Source: Gambelia wislizenii (Eukaryota > Chordata > Lepidosauria > Squamata > Crotaphytidae). Taken from it: DNA of 64,000 nt. The first letter of the stretch is position 1, and every line of letters starts with the position of its first letter. Position numbers and translations under genes: made by a program. This document shows, in pieces, positions 55,412 to 64,000 of the stretch. The DNA lies in NCBI GenBank assembly GCA_030847615.1, contig JAUMIR010000005.1:243388645-243452644 (forward strand), given 5' to 3'. The notes beneath the pieces were generated by a model, which was given only the letters and a program-made list of their open reading frames with translations, was not told where the DNA came from and did no database searches.

Positions 55412-55648
55412 AGCCAGTGTGGAGTAGTGATTTGAGTGTTAGACTATAACTCTGGAGACCAAGGTTTGAAAAAAAAAAACCCCGCCACCACCATGGACAT
55501 GAAACCCACTAGGTGACCTTGAGAAAGTCACACTCTCTCAGCCTCAGAGGAAGGCAATGGCAAACCTCCTCTGAACAAATCTTGCCAAGAAAACCCTGTG
55601 ATAGGGTCACCATATGTCAGAAATGACTTGAAGGCACACAACAAGAAC
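55412..55648 (+). mobile_element. CORE/MIR-type tRNA SINE
   Basis: Head 'ccagtgtggagtagtgatttgagtgttaga', B box decayed to AGGTTTGAAAA with an A-run expansion at about 55467-55480, CORE 'aggtgaccttgagaaagtcac', tail 'ggtcaccatatgtcagaaatgacttgaaggcacac'. Flanked by sequence like the palindromic family at 55310 and 55655. Confidence 0.88.
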
Positions 55649-55654
55649 TGTAGC

Positions 55655-56341
55655 TCACGGAAATCCACAGCCTAGAAGATTCTGGAAGCTGTAGCCCCTG
55701 CAAACTTAACTTTTCCATGCTGTACAGAGAACTGATTTTCATGTGCAGAAAATCACCTCAGAATGTCATTGAGGGTTTAGATGTAATTTCCCCCTCCCAA
55801 ACGCAGAAAACTAGCGCATCAGAGAGAAGACTTGGCTAGGAGCCTTCTCCTTGGCTGTTTTTGACATTAGGGAACATTCAGTCTCACAATCCCTCTTTTT
55901 CCTTGCCATGGTCTTAAGGGATACAGTTGTGTCATGTAATTTTTCTGAATGTGTCGATGGGCTCTGAGACACAGGCAGCAAGAGAGGATTCATAAGACTA
56001 TACTGGCGCAAGGAACTCTGTTATGTGCTATAATTGTCAGGCAAGATGATTGTCACATATTATATACAGTCTGCTAACTTCTTCACTGATGTATGTATAC
56101 TAGGGATATGAAATGATAGGGACATGAAGCAAGGCCAGTCTCAGTTTAATTGTGCTCCTCAGAATCCCATGAGCATTATTCCATCTTAGTTCCATATTGT
56201 CTTTTCCTTTCCACACAGGAAAAAAATGTGTGAAATATGTAGTTTATATTAAAAAGTACATATTTTTGTATGCATTTTGTTAATGTAGAGATTTTCATTT
56301 TCCCAATTGCTAATGTGTTTCTGAACATTTTTTCACCTATA
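55655..56341. other. No gene; one palindrome arm
   Basis: 'gaagattctggaagctgtagcccctgcaaacttaactttt' near 55675 resembles one arm of the 3418 family. The rest is unclassified. Confidence 0.4.
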
Positions 56342-56812
56342 CCAGTGTTGCAGAAATCATGGAACAGCAGACCCACGGATTGTAAAGTGAGTTTTATTAC
56401 ACCAGTGGGCCTGACTGGAATATCTTCCAAAGAGTCAGAACCCAGAGCTGTAGTTACAGAATATTTTTATACAGTGATGACAAGTATGCAAAAACAATTC
56501 CCTCCTCCCTTTCTTTGGTGTCAGCAATTTCTCTTGAGACAATTTGTTGATAGTTCAAGGCAAGATAGCTTAGGAACATTTGGGTATAGTTCGACCATTA
56601 TTAGAGAAAGAATTTATTTATATCAGCATATCATATGTTTCTGGAACATAGAGTTGATTAGTAAGGAACATTGACTAGGCCTGAGAGTTAAAGGGAAAAG
56701 ACTTTGCAGAGTCCCAGAGTCTCATGGGCTATCTAGTCTGACCCCAAATAGTGATTGTAAGATTACAGCATTCAGCAAATAGACATTAGAGTCGGAATGG
56801 CTACTACACCAG
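56342..56812 (-). mobile_element. Solo LTR of an endogenous-retrovirus type
   Basis: CCAG at 56342-56345 and 56809-56812 flanks 463 bp. On the minus strand it begins TGTAGTAGCC and ends CTGCAACA, the TG...CA form. It contains TATAAAAATA (antisense of about 56464-56473) followed about 80 bases later by AATAAA (antisense of about 56394-56399), a U3-R-U5 layout in the expected order. The 4-bp duplication fits class I elements. No gag, pol or env is present; the internal region was presumably lost by LTR-LTR recombination. Confidence 0.7.
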
Positions 56813-56814
56813 TT

Positions 56815-57588
56815 TTTAGATTTTTGCACATTTCACCAGAATGCATTACAAGCTACAGTATAATATGGAATTTTGAGGCTACTTTGTCCCTTTGCCTGAC
56901 TCATGGGGTACAAAGGGTATATTTTCACAGGGAAATTCAAACTGAATGGATTTCTTTTCTATCTGTAATCTGTAGTGAGAATACTGTATCAATGATAGTC
57001 ATATAATGGAAACTTTTGATGACAAAGTTGTAATGTGGTAAGTTATAGTCACTGCATGAGAAGCATGCAGGATCCTGGAAACTACTCAAAGCAAGCTTTC
57101 TTTAAGAATATATAAAATGTCATTCAAGTGCAGGGCTGCCATACTATTGTACCACCCATTTGGCCAGGAAAAGTTCTGCATGACTAAAAGATATAAACAG
57201 CTGTCCTTACTACAAAATAATGTGAAGCAGATGCTTTGTGCACCATATTCTTGAGGGGAAATCATTGTCTGCTCATAGAATCTGATTCTCTGTGCCAAGT
57301 AAAACACCTAGCTGATATCTAGAACAGGTGGAATTTCATGTCAACATTGTCTTAGTTGCAAAAATATTCTGAAATTAGTGGTTCTCCCATATCCAAAGGA
57401 GCTTTCAGTGTGGTATAGTTTATATTTTTGTGTTTTCTGTATGAACATTTGCTTCATTATTATCCATCATGAGCACATGGAGAGGACTAAACATTTTAAA
57501 ACAGATCAGGTCACTGTATGTATTTGAAGAAGCCAGGTTAATGTTTGTGCACTTCAAGGCCACGGTGACTCTTAAAGTAGCTGAAATC
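56815..57588. other. No recognised gene or repeat
   Basis: Several short motif-free frames. AT-rich unique DNA. Confidence 0.4.
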
Positions 57589-57591
57589 TTA

Positions 57592-57658
57592 TTTTTGAGC
57601 CTCGCTTCTCCCGTTGTGGATCTGTAAAATGGGAACAGCAATAATACATCTCACAGGC
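57592..57658 (+). mobile_element. MIR-like SINE fragment
   Basis: 'gagcctcgcttctcccgttgtggatctgtaaaatggg' resembles the MIR region that follows the CORE (GAGCCTCAGTTT...CTGTAAAATGGG), with a small insertion. A short, ancient fragment. Confidence 0.55.
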
Positions 57659-57804
57659 CAATGTGTAGAAGAACAAAAATAAAACTTACATTGAACATTG
57701 TAAGTAAAAGGACCTTGATGGTGATGTGATATGCTTTATAGGTAAGTACAGTATATCTTTTTGGAATATATTTCCTTCCTTGTTCAGGCATTGCTGCCTC
57801 ACAA

Positions 57805-57829
57805 CGCTCAGCTCAGCTCAGCTCAGCTC
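57805..57829. repeat. (GCTCA)n pentanucleotide repeat
   Basis: Five tandem GCTCA units. Confidence 0.9.
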
Positions 57830-58154
57830 ATCATAATACTGAAATGCTTTCTTATGGTTGGTTGCCCCGGCAGGCTTTTGTCAGCAAATTTGGTGATGTT
57901 CAAACCTGCCTGAGGCACCAGGAGCCAAGAGAAATGAGTCGAAGTGGCAGAAAGACTGCTGCTGAGAAGCCAAGTTTTTCCTTCCCTGGGCACAGAGCTG
58001 GCGGTTAACACTAATTCAGGCTGCCATCTGTTTCTTCATTCTGTAAAAGGTCATGTTTACCAAATAATGCAAAGGCAAGAGGAGTCTGGGGTTAAAGTGA
58101 AAGTAATTAAACCTTGCAGCAAAGAAGACACTGCCCTCTCTATCTTCTTCCTTA

Positions 58155-58403
58155 ATGTTTCCTTTTATGCTTTCAGAGCTCATTGCAGCGTGTGTCCAAG
58201 TGCTTATTCAGGAGAGAGCTCTGTGGGATCTCCACAGTATTAACAAATTCTGGAATCTCCTGATTCAAACATGCAAAGACAGGGCAGAAAGCAAGGCTTT
58301 TATGTATGCTATATTTAAAAGAAATCTTAATTCTGCTGACAGAGAACCCAAATTATCCTGTGCTGGGATTTCACATAGGCTGGTGGTTCTACAACTCACT
58401 TGA
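58155..58403 (+). other. Possible coding exon, unassigned
   Basis: A pyrimidine-rich tract ending 'ccttttatgctttcag' at 58176 is a good splice acceptor. It is followed by an open frame that includes ELIAACVQVLIQERALWDLH and SINKFWNLLIQTCKDR, amphipathic and protein-like. A possible donor is GTATGC at 58304, or the frame runs on to a stop at 58401-58403. After residue about 48 the frame looks less protein-like. I do not recognise the family. Alternatively it is a chance frame or an unrecognised transposon. The ATG at 58155 lies inside the putative intron and is not trusted. Confidence 0.3.
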
Positions 58404-58522
58404 TAGTGGCAGCCCAGTATTTTAGTTTCTGAAAATGTTCTGGACTGATGCACTGTGGGAAGTAGGATTGCCAGTTAGGATTGTCCTAGGCCTTGAGGAT
58501 TCCAGGCCAAAACCTGAAACTC

Positions 58523-58725
58523 AGGTCTTGTCTATACAAGGGGGAAAATATGAACACATCTGAAAAAGCAGGCATTCGCATGATGCGACCTGTCCTCACA
58601 GTCAAAAGACACACACACCCAAACTCCGCATGACCCCCTAGCCAAGATGGCAGCCGCAAGTGATTTACTCATGATTTTAAATCTGCCGCCATCAATTTAT
58701 TTATTTATTTATTTAAAAAACCCAG
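58523..58725. mobile_element. Harbinger-type MITE, left part
   Basis: 'aggtcttgtctatacaagggggaaaatatgaacacatctgaaaaagcag' and 'cctagccaagatggcagccgcaagtgatttactca.gattttaaatctgcc' align with 58991-59160. The match stops at an (ATTT)n tract at 58694-58714. Confidence 0.7.
58694..58714. repeat. (ATTT)n microsatellite
   Basis: Five ATTT units inside the MITE fragment. Confidence 0.85.
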
Positions 58726-58885
58726 TTTCCCATGATAAGACCACAGCAGCTGCCCAAGGATGCCAAGTGCTGAAGCTAGACTTCAGTTATACATATCTGC
58801 ATACCTTTGCACTACATGTGCATAAAGGTCCACACCTGCCTCACCTGTCCACATGGGAGGTATGTTACCAGCAAAAAAGATTTAC

Positions 58886-59699
58886 CAGGGGCCCATTCAC
58901 ACTACACAGTTATAGTGCTATATTCCCACTTTAGCTGCTGGGGCAACACCCCATAGAATCCCAGGGCTTGCAGGTGATGGAGGGACATTTAGGGCTTGTC
59001 TATACAAGGTGGGAAAATATGAACACCTCTGAAAAAGCAGCCATTTGCAATGATGCAACCTGTCTTAATGGTCAAAACAGCCCTCCTAAACTCTGCATGA
59101 CTCCTAGCCAAGATGTCGGCCATGAGTGATTTACTCAAGATTTTAAATCTGCCACTGCCAATTTTTTAAAAAAAAGTTTACTGTGGTACAGGCAATATTT
59201 CATATTTCAAAAAGAAAAAGAGAGAGTATAAGATCACCGTTTTATTGACTTACCTTCGCTTAGCCGAAAATCCAACATGGTGGCAGCAGGCTCTTTCCCT
59301 GCTTGCTAGCCCCACCCCCATGCTCGTCCAGCCAATCAGATTATGTTGCTTGTTCATATCCACATGGATGTGAGTGTTCGAACAATCGCACATTTGTATA
59401 TCGTACAGAGATATTTTAAAAATCCAGTTGAAGTCCCAGATGCTTCCCACACAGACTTTCAGGTGGATTTTGCTTCCCCCCTTCTGAATGAAACGTATTG
59501 ATGCGAATGTCTATATGAATGGACCGCCTTCCATTTGCATCCTGTTTGGATTATTTTTACCATTTAGACAAGCCCTTAGAATTCTAGCCAGAGAGCTTAG
59601 TGACTCCCCAAACTATAAGCCCCAAGACTCCATAAAACGTTGCCATGGCAGCTGAAGTGGAATATTGTACTATAACTGTTTGGTGTGAATGAGCCCCAG
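58886..59699. mobile_element. Harbinger-like MITE (outer), split by a second MITE
   Basis: CAG at 58886-58888 and 59697-59699 is a 3-bp duplication. The ends GGGCCCATTCACACTACACA and (minus) GGGCTCATTCACACCAAACA are inverted repeats. Without the inner element (58992-59578) its interior joins '...catttagaattctagccagagag...', which matches the uninterrupted copy at 51307-51533. Both copies share 'gttgccatggcag.t.aagtgga'. Confidence 0.85.
58989..59578. mobile_element. Harbinger-type MITE (inner), 584 bp
   Basis: TTA at 58989-58991 and 59576-59578 is the target duplication, typical of PIF/Harbinger. The ends GGGCTTGTCTATAC and (minus) GGGCTTGTCTAAATGG are inverted repeats. The interior includes two related 'catggtggcagcaggc'-type segments in inverted order. 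Relatives: 2930, 53881 and 58523. Confidence 0.88.
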
Positions 59700-59701
59700 A
59701 T

Positions 59702-60830
59702 GTTCCAAATGACCCACATGGGAAATTAGTTGCAGACATTTGTGGTAACTGAATAGAGGATAACCATTAGATGAAAGCAGGGTTTGGTGGGTGGATTAAA
59801 AAACCCATATACCACACTTGTGTTTGAATCAGGCTGTGGTTGAAGTGAGTTGGGGCAAGGTTAAGGGCTTTCGATTTGCCTCTTTCACTCCTGATTATGC
59901 TATCCTGTAAACTGTTGTTATGAGGTCATTGTCTCTTTTGACCAAAGTTCACAGTTCTGTGGAGTCATCATGACCGCTACATGATCTGAAAGAGTAAGCA
60001 AAGCCTTCTGGGTGAAACAGTTCTGGAATCTGTTCTTTTAAGGAGCTTTTCTCAGAATAGCTACTTTTGCCTTTTTAGTTCTGTCAGCTCTTTAACAGTT
60101 TTTGCCTCTTCAGTTTTTAAAATAAGCCTAGCAGACATGGAGTAAGAGATCAGGTCCTCTTTTGGATCAGTCACATATTAAAGAACAAGAAGCAGTGGAG
60201 ACATGTTGATGGAGATGCAGAAAGAGACAAACAAAATTATTCAAAGAGTGGAGTGACGAATAAGTACTTGGGGGTCTGGCTTTAAAAAAAGAAGATGCTT
60301 CAGAGGACACATAATAGACTTTTATAAAAATTTCTGTATGGTATGAAGAGTGGTTGGGGAAAGGTTGTGGGTTTTGTTGTGTTTTGTTTTGGCTTTCCCT
60401 CTCTGTAATACTAGAACTTATAGTCTCCCAATGAAATTAATGAGCAGTAGATTTGAGGCAAGGAAAAGAAAGTGTCTTTTCCCACAATGCATAATTTGGT
60501 TTTGGAATTTACTGCTAGACATTGTGGTGCTCCGAACATGTGTAACTGACTTTAATAGAGATTAGACAAATTAGTGGAAGAAGTTTGGTTTTTTTAATTG
60601 GCTGTCAACCTCAGTAGTTTAGGGTCAGCCTCAGCAACAATAGCAGCATGTTTGCATTTAACTTCTGCTTTATAAATACGGGATATTGGTGAGTGAGTGT
60701 GTATATATGCGTGTGTAGAAGGGAGAGAATGATTGAGATCACAGGTTGAGAGGGGGGTTAATTCTATCTTGCCTTGCTGCAATCTTTACAAAAACAAATT
60801 TTCTTTACATTCAAAAGAGTTCTCAGTTAC
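59702..60830. other. No recognised gene or repeat
   Basis: Unique-looking. Frames such as 60350-60565 have no motif. Confidence 0.4.
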
Positions 60831-60831
60831 A

Positions 60832-60901
60832 TACAGTAATGCTCCAGCATAACTGGAACCGAACCCTTATGGTTCTGGAGGGCCTACTGTACTTCATTGG
60901 A
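60832..60901. mobile_element. 66-bp Tigger-like MITE remnant
   Basis: TA at both ends. CAGTAATGCTCCAGCATAAC and (minus) CAGTAGGCCCTCCAGAACCA are weak inverted repeats. The interior 'ggaaccgaaccc' fits the family. Adjacent to a palindromic MITE. Confidence 0.5.
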
Positions 60902-60902
60902 T

Positions 60903-61005
60903 TATAACTTCCTGACTCCCCCACCCAGCATGATCAGTGGGGTCATGCTGGCTGGGGGATTTTGGGAGCTGTAGTCTGAAAAAGTACATTTTATAAGCTC
61001 TGCTG
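60903..61005. repeat. Palindromic 'gtagtccaa' MITE copy
   Basis: 'ttggattataacttcctgactcccccacccagcatgatc' is mirrored by 'gtcatgctggctgggggattttgggagctgtagtctgaa'. The clearest copy of the family, with arms of about 40 nt. Confidence 0.65.
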
Positions 61006-61178
61006 AGAATGGACAAATCTGTCAGTTCCATGCTCACCCATATTGGATTATTTTATTTAAATTATTTATTTATTGAATTTCTTTAACACCATAACACAGC
61101 AGCCAACAAGAAAAATTTAAAAAATGGAGAAGTAAAAGAAATAGAAACAAAATTTACAAACATATCAGTAAATCAATA

Positions 61179-61179
61179 A

Positions 61180-61206
<27 letters not shown>
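61179..61206. repeat. (CA)n microsatellite
   Basis: About 13 CA units with a CT interruption at the end. Confidence 0.9.
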
Positions 61207-61209
<3 letters not shown>

Positions 61210-61210
<1 letters not shown>

Positions 61211-61985
61211 AATACATTACTAAGAGTCTTACTGCACTCTGAAGAAAAGTGGCAAAGCAGCAGGAGCATTCCATCTTTCCTGCTATCTTACTGCATGGCA
61301 TCAGTGTTCTTCTGGTGTTCTTTTGTTCTGGTCCCATGGGGGACTGAGGTAAAACTGTGTCTTTTTGCAAATTGATTTTTCTTGTTAGCAAAAAGACGTG
61401 GTTTTACCTTAGAATGTACCTTATTTATTACAATCCTCTCTAGGCCACCTAATTTCACAGCATAAACTATAAATCTTTAGACTATTTTTTCCTCTTTTGT
61501 TATTATTTTTAATTCCACACTTATCTGTCAAGGGGAGATACCTTGACCATGAAGGAGGTTTTCCCAGGGTGAGGCTCATCTGTTGCACTCCAGGTGTGCT
61601 GACCTCTGCTATTTCCCCAAATGCGGGAAACTCCACATTGGCTTATTTTAAAGTCATGTTCTGTCCACTGAATTTATGAAGAATTTTATGGGTTTTGGTT
61701 AGTTCTTATCAAAAACCCAAAGCAAATTAATTTCTCCCAGCCTTTATCAATACAATAGCTGCCAGCTATTCTCAGTATAAAGACAACTAAGTTGTGCCTA
61801 TTTGCCATGTAGCTGTTAAAAATGAGGAAACTGTCAGGGGGAAAAAAGAGCTGGCGACCTTAATTCTGTATCACAGTGATCCAAAGCCCAAATGTATGAA
61901 TGAAGCAGTCTGATCTCTGCCTGGATGAGCAGATCTGTCAGTTTTGCTTTCTCACCAAATGTATAAACATACAGCATCACTAGGT
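61210..61985. other. No recognised gene or repeat
   Basis: Pyrimidine runs and unique sequence. Short overlapping frames without motifs. Confidence 0.4.
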
Positions 61986-61991
61986 TTTTCA

Positions 61992-62408
61992 TGGTTTTTT
62001 TCCAGGCTGTGAGGCCGTGTTCTGGAAGAGTTTATTCCTGATGTTTCACCTGCATCTGTGGCTGACATCTTCAGAGAATGGTGGCATAGGAGTGTGTGGG
62101 GGGTTATATATTGTGAGTCCCTGTTGCAGAAGATATGTACCTTTGTGTATTTGGATGGCTAGTTTCTGGGGGTGGGGATATGCAAGGAGGATTAGTGTCT
62201 ATTTAGTTAATGGTCCATTTAGATAATTGTCCACCTGGTTGGGACAGGGGGATTCCCAGCAGACAATAGACCATTAGCTAAATAGACACTAATCCTCCTT
62301 GCATATCCCCCCCCCAAACTAGCCATCCAAATACACAAAGGTACATACCTTCTCCAACAGGGAGTCACAGTATATAACCCTCCCCACACACCCTATGCCA
62401 CCATCTAT
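61992..62408. repeat. Penelope-like terminal repeats in inverted arrangement
   Basis: 61992-62075 repeats the 565-640 arm (shared GAGGCC.TGTTCTGGAA and the hammerhead-like core). On the minus strand: CTGAAGA at 62068-62074, helix II region 62048-62067, GAAAC at 62043-62047 and ATC just after. Next, 62076-62222 and 62266-62406 are inverted copies of about 145 nt each, around a spacer of about 43 nt. Head/tail-inverted terminal repeats are common in Penelope-like elements. No reverse transcriptase or GIY-YIG coding region is present. Confidence 0.55.
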
Positions 62409-62409
62409 G

Positions 62410-64000
62410 GTTCTATGAAAGTAAATACAGAGACCTTCTGGAGAGTCTTTGCAAGTTGCAGCAACAAATCAATTAAGCATTGCACATTATAGCAAGCTGC
62501 TGCTCTCATAGCCGAGCTGGAGATTTACACATAGTCCTTTCTTCTTGCCTAGAGCTAAGCCTACCAAAACTGGAGAACTTGAACTCTCCTCTCCTGCCTC
62601 AAGATGACCCATGGAAACTAGAAACTCAGGGGACAGACCAGGCCCTGAAATCTGGCAATCCTAGCAGGCCTACCCTCCACAGACATGTAGTCAATGCATC
62701 ATTTTTTGGCCAGTCTCTAAGCAGTGCTATTATGCAGAGTAGGGAATACCCAAATAGGGACTCAGTCTCTGGATGCCAGTTCCTAGTGTGTGTGGGGAGA
62801 GCAAGCAACAGGCAACCATCTGGCTGGCCACTGCCAACAAATCAATGCAGATGGAAAAACCTGTTGGCCTGATCCATCAGGGCTCTTATAAAATTGGAAT
62901 GCTATCAACCCAAAGGTACTCTTGAATTCTTAAAACTGAATTCTCTACATCTGTTTCATATAAATCCCATGGACTCATTTTGACAATGTGTAAATGATGC
63001 TGCCTAGTTAAATTCATTTTAAATGAAGTAAGTTTTAGATTTGAATAAATGTTGCCTTATTGTTAAATAGGTGTTACAGATTTTTAATGGTCCTGTCAAC
63101 TGATTCATTGCTTTTTGCTTATTCATTGTCTTCCCTTTTCACAGAGCTGTTGATGGATAAACTAATTGAAATAAATATTTTAGCTTCAGTGTTTCACCTT
63201 AGGCCATATTTTTTATCTAATGGAGCTAGCTCTTTCTCTTAACTGATAAACACAAGCAAAATTCATTTCTTCCTTGAAAAATGATCCTAAATGCCTCTGA
63301 ATCTAGAGACATACATAAATTGTTCATTGTTATTAGTAATCATTCATAGTGATATAATAACAATGATTTGGCATTCATGTCTTTGCTTTTAATGAAGATA
63401 TTGAAATAAGAGGAGATTTGGCACAGTCCTAAACTAATAACCTGTCACCTGTTCTGAAAGAAGCTCCATCGAATATGCCAAAAGACACAAAGTCTAGAGA
63501 CACAAAAGAGAATCCTCCCCCCATCTTGGAACTGAAGGTGGTATGACAGAGACATTGATCCTTATATTGTACATACTCAGGCATGTTGTCTGCATCTGGC
63601 ACCAGTATCAGACCACTTACACTTGACACCTGGGTCTATGATCCTTAGTTATAATTCCACCAAATGCCACAGAGTACTTTGGTCCTTTCCAGATCTGTTG
63701 GAGTACAGCTCCTACCATGTCCCAGTCTAGATGGTAAATGGCTGTGTTGGCTTAGGACGATAGGATTTGCAGTCCTAAACATCTGTAATTACACTAACTC
63801 TAGAGTAGGCTATATTGGAGTGATACAATGCTGAGTACTCCAGAGCATTTTGGAAAGCTAAATGGCAGCTTATAGGAATGGGTACAGAACCTGGGATCAT
63901 CTACTGAGGCTGAGTAGTGTGAGACTCTCACAGCTCATAGTGAAATTGTAGAATGCATTGTAGAATCCACATTGTAGAATCCACAAAACATAGTGATGGC
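62410..64000. other. No recognised gene; one repeat-like 3' segment
   Basis: 'ctgttggcctgatccatcagggctcttataaaatt' at about 62860-62895 resembles the 3' end of an interspersed repeat, but I cannot name it. The rest of the stretch, including 63429-63629, is motif-free. Confidence 0.4.

Noticed and set aside
57805..57829. Possible CRISPR-like or regulatory tandem array
   Set aside because: A short pentanucleotide microsatellite with no spacers, and the source is a vertebrate.

Overview
The window looks like non-coding (intergenic or intronic) DNA of a squamate reptile, most likely a lizard. The best support is the repeat content. There are Sauria-type SINEs with a lysine-tRNA-like head, CORE/MIR-type tRNA SINEs ending in an L2-like tail, 5S-rRNA-derived SINEs, and CR1, L2 and L1 non-LTR retrotransposons. 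Penelope-like terminal repeats with hammerhead-ribozyme-like cores and many small non-autonomous DNA transposons (Tigger/pogo, Harbinger, hAT and mariner type) complete the picture. I see no complete cellular protein-coding gene, no true tRNA or rRNA gene, no CpG-island promoter and no CRISPR array. Almost every long open frame is a transposon remnant, its antisense shadow, or chance.

Layout. 0-5 kb: a Penelope-like palindrome, a young 5'-truncated L1 with a clean 12-bp target duplication, small MITEs and a SINE. 5-17 kb: SINEs, an L2 fragment, a hAT MITE with a perfect 8-bp duplication, microsatellites and long featureless stretches. 17-23 kb: an L2 fragment split by a mariner relic, a 5S SINE, hairpin MITEs, an LTR-like block abutting a CR1 fragment, and a Sauria SINE. 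24.7-24.95 kb: a non-repetitive, homeodomain-site-rich, CpG-containing block that is the best candidate for a conserved developmental enhancer. 25.9-35 kb: a hAT MITE, two large antisense CR1 copies (one internally deleted), the C-terminal end of another LINE with a CCHC-like finger, a Tigger MITE and a nearly full-length Sauria SINE. 36-43 kb: mostly unique sequence with an L2 3' end and a 0.6-kb Tigger-type MITE.

43.7-50.1 kb is the most complex part. One old APE-type LINE (endonuclease, linker, reverse transcriptase and C-terminal region, all decayed) is broken by a 5S SINE, Tigger-like MITEs and a 2-kb CR1 that still has a 664-codon open frame. 50-56.8 kb holds an LTR with 4-bp duplication, an L2 C-terminus, Harbinger-type MITEs (one splitting a SINE), a long CT microsatellite, more SINEs and a solo retroviral-type LTR. 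57-60 kb holds a MIR fragment, a possible short coding exon, and a Harbinger MITE nested in another. 60.8-62.4 kb ends with MITEs and a Penelope-like inverted repeat with a second hammerhead-like core.

The elements do not act as a pathway. Their nesting gives a relative chronology: old LINEs and SINEs, then DNA MITEs and CR1, then the L1. All calls come from reading sequence and from remembered family features. No database or structure search was run, so subfamily names are tentative.
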